From: Streptomyces sp. NRRL F-2664
GTDB lineage: Bacteria > Actinomycetota > Actinomycetes > Streptomycetales > Streptomycetaceae
Length of the DNA: 64,000 bases
Direction of reading: 5' to 3'
Assembly: GCF_000719345.1 (NCBI RefSeq)
Contig: NZ_JOFX01000012.1
Span: 129,149 to 193,148, forward strand
Shown: piece by piece, positions 38,099 through 45,425 of the stretch
Position numbering within the stretch: position 1 is the stretch's first letter
Layout: every line of letters begins with the position of its first letter
Notes under the pieces: model-generated
What the model saw: the letters and a program-made list of their open reading frames with translations, nothing else
The model's database searches: none
Told to the model about the DNA's origin: nothing
Program-made: the position numbers and the translations under genes

Positions 38099-38356
38099 AT
38101 GAGCGACCCGACCACCACCACGATGACTCTGGACGACCTGCGCCGGATCCTGTCGGAGTCCGCCGGCAGCGAAGGCGGCCAGCTCGACGGGGACATCCTG
38201 GACACCGACTTCGCGGAGCTGGGTTACGACTCGCTGGCCCTGCTGGAGACCACGGCTGTCATCCAGCGCGAGTACGGGGTGGAGGTGCCGGACAAGGTCG
38301 CCACCCCGCGCGAGCTGCTGGCCTCCGTCAACGGCTCCCCGACCGCGGGGGGCTGA
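38099..38356 (+). CDS. type II PKS acyl carrier protein
   Basis: An 85-residue acidic carrier protein. Ser45 in ELGYDSLALLE is the phosphopantetheine site. The ATG at 38099 follows GAAGGAG with good spacing; an in-frame GTG at 38075 would add eight residues and has its own GAAGGA. Third gene of the minimal PKS. No phosphopantetheinyl transferase is in the window. Confidence 0.93.
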   Translation: MSDPTTTTMTLDDLRRILSESAGSEGGQLDGDILDTDFAELGYDSLALLETTAVIQREYGVEVPDKVATPRELLASVNGSPTAGG

Positions 38357-38359
38357 GAC

Positions 38360-39292
38360 ATGCGTCGGCACACCCGGCACGCCCTGACCTCCACCGCCCC
38401 GCCGCAGGCGCTGTACGACCTCGCCGCCGACGTCGGCCGGTGGCCGGCCGTGTTCGCACCCAGCGTCGCCGCGCACTACCTGGAGCGCGGCGAGCTCTCC
38501 GAGCGGTTCCGGCTGTGGGCCACCGTGGGGGGCGAGGTGAAGACGTGGGTGTCGCGTCGGACGCTGGATCCCTTGAACCTGCGGATCCGGTTCGATCAGG
38601 AGGAGAGCGCGTCGCCCATCGCCTCGATGGGCGGCGAGTGGATCTTCGAAGTGCGTGAGGACGGCGGCACGGACATCGTGCTGCTGCACGACTTCACGGC
38701 GGTCGGGGACGACCCGGACACCGTGGAGTGGATCAACGCCGCGCTGGATCGCAACAGCCCCCTGGAACTGGCGGCCCTGGCGCGGATCGCCGAGCTCGGC
38801 GCGGACGCGGGCGACCTGGTGTTCTCCTTCTCCGACACCGTCACCCTGGACTGCACGGCGGAGGAGGCCTACGCCTTCGTGCACCGCGCCGACCTGTGGC
38901 CCGAGCGGCTGCCGCATGTGGGCCGGGTGGAACTCACCGAGGATGCCGCCGGGGTGCAGGAGATGGAGATGGACACCGTCACCGCCGACGGGACCGCGCA
39001 CACCACCCGCTCGGTGCGGATCTGCCGGCCCGGCGAGCGGATCGCCTACAAGCAGCTGGTGCCGCCGCGGCTGCTGCTCGGACACAGCGGGGTCTGGGAG
39101 TTCACCGGTGCCGGGGCGGGCGCCGGGGTCCGCGTCACGGCCGAGCACACGGTGGTGATCGATCCCGGTGCGGTGGAGGAGGTCCTCGGTGCGGGGGCCA
39201 CGGTGGCCGACGCCCGCAGGTACCTGCGCGAGGTGCTCGGCAGGAACAGCCGTACGACACTGGAGTACGCCGGCCGCACCGCCGCCGCGTGA
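38360..39292 (+). CDS. didomain aromatase/cyclase (ActVII type)
   Basis: A 310-residue protein with two START/polyketide-cyclase domains: about 1-150 (HTRHALTSTAPPQALYDLAADVGRWP in part) and 155-305 (FSDTVTLDCTAEEAYAFVHRADLWPERLPHV in part). Didomain aromatases act on C9-ketoreduced chains to close and aromatise the first ring (C7-C12), which fits the ActIII-like reductase nearby. The start is 3 bases after the ACP stop, and a strong hairpin follows the stop. Confidence 0.93.
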   Translation: MRRHTRHALTSTAPPQALYDLAADVGRWPAVFAPSVAAHYLERGELSERFRLWATVGGEVKTWVSRRTLDPLNLRIRFDQEESASPIASMGGEWIFEVREDGGTDIVLLHDFTAVGDDPDTVEWINAALDRNSPLELAALARIAELGADAGDLVFSFSDTVTLDCTAEEAYAFVHRADLWPERLPHVGRVELTEDAAGVQEMEMDTVTADGTAHTTRSVRICRPGERIAYKQLVPPRLLLGHSGVWEFTGAGAGAGVRVTAEHTVVIDPGAVEEVLGAGATVADARRYLREVLGRNSRTTLEYAGRTAAA

Positions 39293-39309
39293 GCGTCTGA
39301 CGCACCCGC

Positions 39310-39353
39310 GCCATCGGCCTCCAGGATCCTGGGAGATCCTGGAGGCCGATGGC
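39310..39353. terminator. strong terminator after the minimal PKS operon
   Basis: GCCATCGGCCTCCAGGATC (39310-39328) pairs perfectly with 39335-39353, a 19-pair stem with the loop CTGGGA. It stands between convergent genes and probably works both ways. Confidence 0.85.
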
Positions 39354-39370
39354 GTGTGCGGCGGGGGCTG

Positions 39371-40123
39371 CTAACGGGAGCGGCGCCAGAAGACGCTGTA
39401 CTCGTCGATGGCCTCGATCTCGTCCGTGATGCCGTGCCGGTCGCGGAACTCGTCCACGGCCTTGCGGCAGGCCGGGATGAAGTAGTCGTCGACGACCACG
39501 AAACCGCCGGTGGAGAGCTTCGGGTAGAGGTGGTCGAGCGCGTCGAGCGTGGACTCGTACAGGTCGCCGTCGAGGCGCAGCACCGCGAGGCGTTCGACGG
39601 GGGCGGCCGGCAGCGTGTCCTTGAACCAGCCCGGCAGGAAGCGGACCTGGTCGTCGAGGAGTCCGTAGCGGCCGAAGTTCTCCCGCACGGTGTCGGCGGT
39701 GACGCCCAGGACGTTGTTGCAGCGGTGCAGGGCCATCTCCCGGTCCATGGGGTGGCCGTCCTCGCCGGTGTCCGGGATGCCCTCGAAGGAATCGGCGAGC
39801 CAGACGGTCCGATCGGTGATGCCGTGCGCCTTGAGGTAGCCGCGGGCGAAGATGCAGACGCCGCCGCGCCAGACGCCCGTCTCGATGAAGTCTCCGGGTA
39901 CGCCGTCGGCGACGACCCGGTCGAGGAGGGTGCGGATGTTGCGGATGCGCCGCAGGCCCACCATGGTGTGCGCGACGCTCGGCCAGTCGGTGCCGGTCTC
40001 ACGGTTCTCGGGGCGGAACTCCCGCTCGGGGAACCACTCGTTGGGGATCGGGGCGTCCTCGTAGACGAGGTTCGTGACGACCTTCTCCAGGAGGTCCAGA
40101 TACAGCTCTGCCGTGTTCTCCAT
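39371..40123 (-). CDS. TylF/MycF-family O-methyltransferase
   Basis: A 250-residue methyltransferase: FIETGVWRGG (SAM loop), WLADSFEGIPD, RLDGDLYEST and VVVDDYFIPACRKAVDEF are the conserved blocks of the TylF/MycF/NovP family, including the metal-binding acidic residues. These enzymes methylate sugar hydroxyls on macrolides and aminocoumarins. In this cluster it suggests an O-methylated sugar, or less likely an O-methylated ring. The ATG at 40123 gives MENTAELYLDLLEKVV. It shares the minus strand with the ketoreductase, 65 bases downstream of it, so it is probably in the same transcript. Confidence 0.9.
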   Translation of the reverse strand: MENTAELYLDLLEKVVTNLVYEDAPIPNEWFPEREFRPENRETGTDWPSVAHTMVGLRRIRNIRTLLDRVVADGVPGDFIETGVWRGGVCIFARGYLKAHGITDRTVWLADSFEGIPDTGEDGHPMDREMALHRCNNVLGVTADTVRENFGRYGLLDDQVRFLPGWFKDTLPAAPVERLAVLRLDGDLYESTLDALDHLYPKLSTGGFVVVDDYFIPACRKAVDEFRDRHGITDEIEAIDEYSVFWRRSR

Positions 40124-40188
40124 GCGGAGTGCGTGTCCTTTCGGGTTCGGTCGGCGCGTGCGCGCGGGGAGGGGGTGGGGGCGGCCGG

Positions 40189-41004
40189 TCAGTAGTTGCC
40201 CAGGCCGCCGCAGACGTTGAGGGCCTGCGCGGTGACGGAGGCGGCGCCCGGGCCGACCAGGTAGTCGACCATCGCGCCGACTTCCTCCGGCAGCACGTAC
40301 CGGCCGACGGGGACGCGGGCGCTGACGCGGGCGTGGGCCTCGTCGACGGTGACGTCCCACAGGCCGGCGTACGTCTCACGGACGCGGGCGGCCATCGGCG
40401 TCTCGACGAAGCCGGGGCAGACGGCGTTGACCGTGACGCCGGTGCGGGCCAGTTCCAGGCCGAGGGACTTGGAGAAGCCGACGACGCCGTGCTTCGAGGC
40501 CGAGTAGGGGGCGCCGTGCAGGACGCCCTGCTTGCCGCCGGTGGAGGCGATGTTGATGATCCGGCCCCAGCCCTGCTCCAGCATGCCGCCGTGGTTGAGG
40601 ACGTCCTTCGTCATCAGGAACACGCTGTTCAGGTTCGTGTTGATGACGTCGAGCCAGAGCTCGTCGGGGACCTCCCGGGTCACGCCGCCGCCGGAGCGGC
40701 CGGCGTTGTTGACGAGGATCCCCACCGGGCCGAAGCGCTCCGTCGCGGCCCGGACGAAGGCGGTGATGTCCTCGCGGGAGGTCACGTCCAGGCTCCGGCC
40801 GTCCACGTCCAGGCCCTCGGACCGCAGGTCGGCGACGGTCTGCGCCACACGGTCGGCGGTGCGCGCGCCCAGGAAGACGCGGTGGCCCGCGCGGGCCAGC
40901 CGGGTGGCGATCTCCAGGCCGATGCCGCTGGTGGCCCCGGTGACGAGGGCGGTACGCGCGTCGGTGTCGGCGTGGACGGGGACGGTGGGGTTGGCGTTGG
41001 CCAT
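40189..41004 (-). CDS. ActIII-like polyketide C9 ketoreductase
   Basis: A 271-residue SDR, near-identical in plan to ActIII: cofactor loop TGATSGIGLEIA, catalytic Asn124, Ser154 (NIASTGGKQG), Tyr167 and Lys171 (YSASKHGVVGF), and the tail SVTAQALNVCGGLGNY. It reduces the C9 ketone of the nascent chain and fixes the first-ring pattern. The stereo-control PGG motif of ActIII reads SGG here (104-106), a substitution at the proline tied to facial selectivity. The promoter has four SARP heptamers. Confidence 0.94.
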   Translation of the reverse strand: MANANPTVPVHADTDARTALVTGATSGIGLEIATRLARAGHRVFLGARTADRVAQTVADLRSEGLDVDGRSLDVTSREDITAFVRAATERFGPVGILVNNAGRSGGGVTREVPDELWLDVINTNLNSVFLMTKDVLNHGGMLEQGWGRIINIASTGGKQGVLHGAPYSASKHGVVGFSKSLGLELARTGVTVNAVCPGFVETPMAARVRETYAGLWDVTVDEAHARVSARVPVGRYVLPEEVGAMVDYLVGPGAASVTAQALNVCGGLGNY

Positions 41005-41050
41005 GGTTCCTCCGCGAAGGGTCGGCTGGGAGCGTCACGCTCGCAGCGGC

Positions 41051-41090
41051 CGCTCAAAGCGCCCTTCACGGGCCCTGGAAAACCGCTAGA
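41051..41090 (-). promoter_or_regulatory. SARP-type operator for the ketoreductase/O-methyltransferase operon
   Basis: Read leftward, TCTAGCG, TCCAGGG, TGAAGGG and TTGAGCG repeat every 11 bases (41084-41090, 41073-41079, 41062-41068, 41051-41057). Eight bases on is GAGCGT, a weak -10. All four heptamers fit TNNAGNG. Confidence 0.7.
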
Positions 41091-41114
41091 GCGCGACCGG
41101 GGGCGCCCCGGCCA

Positions 41115-42019
41115 TCACGCCCCGCCGCGCGTGCTCCCCGCGACCGACCGGTACACGGCCGCGACCAGCCGGTGCGCCCGGTCGTTCATGCGGCCGATGG
41201 TGCGCGATCCGGCGTTCTGGACATACGCGAAGGCCAGTTCGTGGTCGGGGTCGGCGAAGACGAAGGTGCCGTTGGCCCCGTCGAAGCCGAAGGCGCGCGG
41301 CCCGAGCCCGGCGGAGGCCGGGAAGACCGGGCTGTCAGGCAGCATGAAGCCGAGGCCCCAGGTACTGGGCAGCAGCACCACCCGGCAGGTGCCGCGGGAG
41401 GAGGGACGGGCCACTTCGGCGGTACGTTCGGGGCCGATGAGGCGGATGCCGTCGACCTCGCCGACCAGGGCGGCGAACAGCCGGGACAGCGAGGCTGCGC
41501 CGGCCAGGCCCCCGTACGAGGGGTCCTCCACGGCCGGGTCCAGGGCGTCGTGCAGCCGCATGCTGCCGATCATGGCCCGGTGGGTGAGGGATCCGGGGTC
41601 CGCGAGGGCTCGGAGCATGTCCAGCTCCGTACCGGGGTCGGCGCCGTCCATCAGGGCTTCGGCCTTGGACTCCAGCATGGTGGCGAGGTGGGCGCCGCTG
41701 CCGGCGGGGAGCCCGATGTAGGCGTCGAGGCCGAGGGGCGCCGCGATGTGGCGGGCGAAGTAGCGGCCCGCCGTCAGGCCGGTGCGGCGGCGGACGAGTT
41801 CGCTCAGCAGGTGCCCGTAGGTGGTGGCGTGGTAACCGTGCGCGGTGTCCGGCTCCCACTCGGGGCGGGCGGCGGCCAGCGCCTCGGCGACCGGGGTGTG
41901 GGCGCGCAGCGCGGACGGGGTGAGGGGGGCGTGGTCGAGGCAGACGATCCCCGAGCGCTGCGTGAGGATCCCTCGCCGAACGCGTCCTCGACCTGCCCTG
42001 CCTGGGGGTATTGCTGCAC
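41115..42019 (-). pseudogene. broken serine hydrolase (class C beta-lactamase-like), copy 2
   Basis: The GTG at 42019 gives the same start as copy 1 (QQYPQAGQVEDAFG), then the frame breaks at about 41972. The other frame resumes at LTQRSGIVCLDHAPL, exactly where copy 1 resumes, and runs to 41115 with SYGGLAGA, STWGLGFML and ELAFAYVQNAGS. The SxxK region is absent. Copy 2 lacks 65 bases more than copy 1 before the junction. Beyond the 98.5% identical core its C-terminal half is only moderately similar to copy 1. Confidence 0.8.
41638..41970. repeat. long direct repeat, right copy
   Basis: Partner of 28561-28893: 333 bases, five mismatches, same orientation, 13,077 bases apart. Recombination between them would delete the sugar operon, glycosyltransferase 2, the minimal PKS and the ketoreductase. 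Confidence 0.9.
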
Positions 42020-42077
42020 AGTCTTCCGTCCTTCGCACCGGGAGAGCGGCCCTCCTGCCCGACGGCCCGCTGCCGTT

Positions 42078-42109
42078 TCTCTACGAACCCCTGCTCGGAC
42101 ATCGCTTGA
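42078..42109 (-). promoter_or_regulatory. SARP-type heptamers before serine hydrolase copy 2
   Basis: Read leftward, TCAAGCG (42103-42109) and CCGAGCA (42092-42098) are 11 bases apart, and TAGAGA (42078-42083) follows after exactly 8 bases. Fewer repeats than elsewhere, but the spacing rule holds. Confidence 0.5.
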
Positions 42110-42166
42110 GCGGCGGACGGGGCGGGCAGGGCGGACGGTGGTCCCGGCCGCCCGCCCGCCGCCGGG

Positions 42167-44326
42167 TCAGCCGGCGGAGGCGAGGACCAGGGGCAGGACC
42201 TGGTCGGCGCCCGCCCTGCGCAGCAGCCGTGCGGCGACGGCGAGGGTCCAGCCGGAGTCGGTGTAGTCGTCGACGAGCAGCACGGGGCCGGACGCGGCGG
42301 CCAGGGCGCCCGCCAGTTCCTCGGGCACGGTGAACGCCCCGGACAGCGCCCGCAGTCGCTGGGCGGAATTGCTGCGGCGGGCCGCGTGCGCCCCGTCCGG
42401 CCCGGTGTGGGCCAGGCTGCCGAGGAAGGGGAGCCGGCCGACCGTGGCGATCCCCCTGGCCAGGGAGCCGACCAGCTGGGGGCGGGTCAGGGACGGTACG
42501 GCGACGACCCCGACGGGCCGCGCGGAGGCGTCCGCGACACCCGGGGCCCAACCGCCCGGGGAGCGGGCCCAGTCGGCGAGGACGGCCACCGCGGCGTTCA
42601 GCACGTCGTCCGGGACCTGTACGTCGGGTGCGTTCTCCGCGAGCAGGGGGCGCAGCCGGTTGCCCCAGCCGATGTCCGAGAGCCGGCCCAGGGCGCGGCC
42701 GGTGGAGCACTGCTCGCCGGCCGGGATCCGCCCCTTCAGGTCGACGCCCAGGGCGGGCATGCCGGTGGGCCACATGCGGCGCGGCTCGACCTCCACTCCC
42801 GGCCGGTCCAGCTCCCTGGTGGCTCCCGTCAGCATCTCCGCGGAGACGGCGGCGTCGGCCCAGGGACCGGCGCAGTTGTCGCAGCGGCCGCACGGGGCGG
42901 CCCCCTCGTCGTCCAGCTGGCGGCGCAGGAACTCCATCCGGCATCCGGACGTGCTCACGTAGTCCCGCATCGCCTGCTGCTCGGAGGCCCGCTGCCGGGC
43001 CACCCAGGCATATCGCTCGGAGTCGTAGGTCCACGGCTGTCCGGTGGCGGCCCAGCCGCCCTTGACCCGCTTGACCGCGCCGTCCACGTCGAGGACCTTC
43101 AGCATGGTCTCCAGCCGGGTGCGCCGCAGGTCCACGGCCGCTTCCAGCGCGGGCACGGACAGCGGCCGTCCCGCGTCGGCGAGGGCCGCCAAGGTCTGCC
43201 GCACCAGTGCCTCCGGGGGGAAGGCGGTGTCGGCGAAGTAGCGCCAGATGGCCTCGTCCTCCTTGCCGGGCAGCAGCAGCACGTCGGCGTGCTCGACACC
43301 GCGGCCGGCCCGGCCGACCTGCTGGTAGTAGGCGATCGGCGAGGACGGCGAGCCGAGGTGGACCACGAAGCCGAGGTCCGGCTTGTCGAAGCCCATGCCC
43401 AGCGCGGATGTCGCGACCAGCGCCTTGACCCGGTTCTCCTGCAGGTCGGTCTCCGCCTGCAGCCGGTCGGCGTTCTCCGTGCGGCCCGTGTACGGGGCGA
43501 CCTTGAAGCCGCGCTGCCGCAGGAAGGCGGTGGCCTCCTCCGCCGCGGCGACGGTGAGGGCGTAGACGATGCCGGAGCCCGGCAGCTCGTCCAGGTGCTC
43601 GGCGAGCCAGGCCAGCCGGTGCGCGGCGTCCGGCAGCTGCACCACGCCCAGTCGCAGGCTCTCCCGCTCCAACGGGCCGCGTAGCACCAGGGCCTCACCG
43701 GCGCCCGTGCCCAGCTGTTCTGCCACGTCCGCCGTCACCCGCGCGTTGGCGGTCGCGGTGGTGGCCAGCACCGGTACACCGGGGGCGAGTTCGGCCAGCA
43801 TGGCGCGCAGCCTGCGGTAGTCGGGGCGGAAGTCGTGGCCCCAGTCGGAGATGCAGTGCGCCTCGTCGACCACGAGCAGGCCGGTCGTGGCCGCGAGCCG
43901 GGGCAGCACCTGCTCGCGGAAGTCCACGGAGTTGAGGCGTTCGGGGCTGACGAGGAGGACGTCGGTCTCGCCGTGTTCGACCTCCTTGTGGATGGTGTCC
44001 CATTCCTCGGGATTGGCGGAGTTGATGGTGCGGGCCCGGATGCCGGCCCGTGCCGCCGACTCGACCTGGTTGCGCATCAGCGCGAGCAGGGGGGAGATGA
44101 TCACGGTGGGTCCGGCGCCGCGGCGGCGCAGCAGAGCGGTGGCGACGAAGTACACCGCGGACTTCCCCCAGCCGGTGCGCTGCACCACCAGGGCCCGCCG
44201 GCGTTCCCGGACCAGGGCCGCCACCGCCTGCCACTGGTCCTCGCGCAGCCGCGCCGACCCCCCGGGGTCGCCCACCAGCTCGGCGAGGATCGTGTCGGCT
44301 TCGGTGCGCAGCTCCTGGTTGTCCAT
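42167..44326 (-). CDS. RecQ-family DNA helicase with C-terminal phosphoribosyltransferase-like domain
   Basis: A 719-residue protein. The helicase core has Walker A (QRTGWGKSAVYF), DEAH box (VVDEAHCISDWGHDFRPDYRRL in two parts), TATAN, and motif VI QQVGRAGRG. A zinc-type cysteine set follows (SGCRMEF...PCGRCDNC). The last 200 residues are not the usual HRDC: they end in LLVDDYTDSGWTLAVAARLL, which looks like a PRPP-binding loop of a type I phosphoribosyltransferase. It is a DNA-repair helicase; the role of the extra domain is unknown. First core gene right of the cluster. Confidence 0.88.
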   Translation of the reverse strand: MDNQELRTEADTILAELVGDPGGSARLREDQWQAVAALVRERRRALVVQRTGWGKSAVYFVATALLRRRGAGPTVIISPLLALMRNQVESAARAGIRARTINSANPEEWDTIHKEVEHGETDVLLVSPERLNSVDFREQVLPRLAATTGLLVVDEAHCISDWGHDFRPDYRRLRAMLAELAPGVPVLATTATANARVTADVAEQLGTGAGEALVLRGPLERESLRLGVVQLPDAAHRLAWLAEHLDELPGSGIVYALTVAAAEEATAFLRQRGFKVAPYTGRTENADRLQAETDLQENRVKALVATSALGMGFDKPDLGFVVHLGSPSSPIAYYQQVGRAGRGVEHADVLLLPGKEDEAIWRYFADTAFPPEALVRQTLAALADAGRPLSVPALEAAVDLRRTRLETMLKVLDVDGAVKRVKGGWAATGQPWTYDSERYAWVARQRASEQQAMRDYVSTSGCRMEFLRRQLDDEGAAPCGRCDNCAGPWADAAVSAEMLTGATRELDRPGVEVEPRRMWPTGMPALGVDLKGRIPAGEQCSTGRALGRLSDIGWGNRLRPLLAENAPDVQVPDDVLNAAVAVLADWARSPGGWAPGVADASARPVGVVAVPSLTRPQLVGSLARGIATVGRLPFLGSLAHTGPDGAHAARRSNSAQRLRALSGAFTVPEELAGALAAASGPVLLVDDYTDSGWTLAVAARLLRRAGADQVLPLVLASAG

Positions 44327-44695
44327 GCCCCCATGCAACCCGATGGCTCGGACACTCGGCCACTTCACCCCGCCGACGGTCCCGGACGCGGCCACCCGGC
44401 GGGCACGCCTGCCAGTGCCGCGGGGCGGCTGTCAGCCGCACAAGAGGCGTTGCCGCTGGTGCCGGCCGTCCGCGGGCGGGCGGATGCGTCATTCCCGGCG
44501 TGGCGGGGCAAGGATATGAACGGCATACCGGCGAATTCCGGTCGGCGACGTCAATTGCTCGTTGCCGCGCGGTCGGAAGCCACGCGAGAATTGGAGCAGC
44601 TCCCGCTCGGCTCCCCGGCACCCTCCTGGGCCGCGCTGCGGCGCGCCCCGACTCCACCCGTGCCCGTCCGCGGGCGTGTACCCGAAGGGAGGAAC
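44327..44695. other. region upstream of recQ and the next hypothetical gene
   Basis: 369 bases. It contains the recQ promoter (minus). The frame of the next gene stays open leftward and has an ATG at 44516, but third-position GC drops to about 65% there, so I leave it non-coding. No hairpin or RNA gene stood out. Confidence 0.4.
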
Positions 44696-45325
44696 GTGAC
44701 CTTCGGATTCACGCCGCCTTCGACATCCTCCCTGACGACGGCCACCGGCGGCGCGAGCCGGCACGGCAGACTGCTGGAGCCGTCCGAGTGGATGTCGGCG
44801 GGCATTCCGCTGCTGCGCAACCCGCGCGAGGTGGTCAGCGGGCTGCACTCGCGGCACAGCCCCGTGCCCTCGACCGCGGTGGTCGCCGTTCTCGGCCCGG
44901 AGGAACAGCTCGTGGCGAGCGCGTCGTTCGTGCAGCGCTCGGCGTCGGCCGACGGCTGGGAGTACCGCAACGCCCTGCTGTCCCGGCTGCGCCGGGTCCT
45001 CCCCCACGACCTGCGGCGGCGGACCCCGGTCCGTACGGCCGTGCTGCTCTACTGCCGCGACGGCGACGAGCGGTGGACCCCGGAGGACGGCGCCTGGATG
45101 TGGGGGCTGCGCGACGCCTGCACCCTGCACGGGCTGCGCTGCGGCGCGTACATCACCCTGACGCGCGACGGCTGGCAGGTGCTGGGCGAGGGCCGTGGCG
45201 GACGCAGGCCCAGCTCGGAGTCGCGGCCGCAGCGGCTCGACGACGCGGTGGCCGAGTTCGCTCCGCTCGCGCTGCACACCGGCGGGGGCGCGGTGGAGGC
45301 GCTGCGCCGGACCGCCGCGCGCTGA
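44696..45325 (+). CDS. conserved hypothetical protein
   Basis: A 209-residue soluble protein, not recognised. GAAGGGAGG precedes the GTG at 44696 closely. An ATG at 44516 would add 60 residues, but codon use there is poor. Features: LLEPSEWMSAGIPLLRNPREVVSGLHSRH, a central VVAVLGPEEQLVASASF strand pattern and RTAVLLYCRDGD. No membrane segment or signal. It diverges from recQ. Similar proteins seem to occupy this place in other Streptomyces. Confidence 0.7.
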   Translation: MTFGFTPPSTSSLTTATGGASRHGRLLEPSEWMSAGIPLLRNPREVVSGLHSRHSPVPSTAVVAVLGPEEQLVASASFVQRSASADGWEYRNALLSRLRRVLPHDLRRRTPVRTAVLLYCRDGDERWTPEDGAWMWGLRDACTLHGLRCGAYITLTRDGWQVLGEGRGGRRPSSESRPQRLDDAVAEFAPLALHTGGGAVEALRRTAAR

Positions 45326-45425
45326 CGCCCGCACCCGGCGGGCGCCGGCACCCGCCTCGGCCGGGGCTTCAGCGGGGCCGGCAAGGTGCCCGCCCCGCCC
45401 CTCGCCCGTGCCGGGGTGCAGGGCG

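Noticed and set aside
28561..41970. Calling the paired hydrolase repeats a transposon or its ends
   Set aside because: They are direct, gene-internal copies with no transposase and no target-site duplication.
42081..43034. Separate minus-strand protein frames within recQ
   Set aside because: Out-of-frame shadows; the recQ frame is continuous with all helicase motifs.
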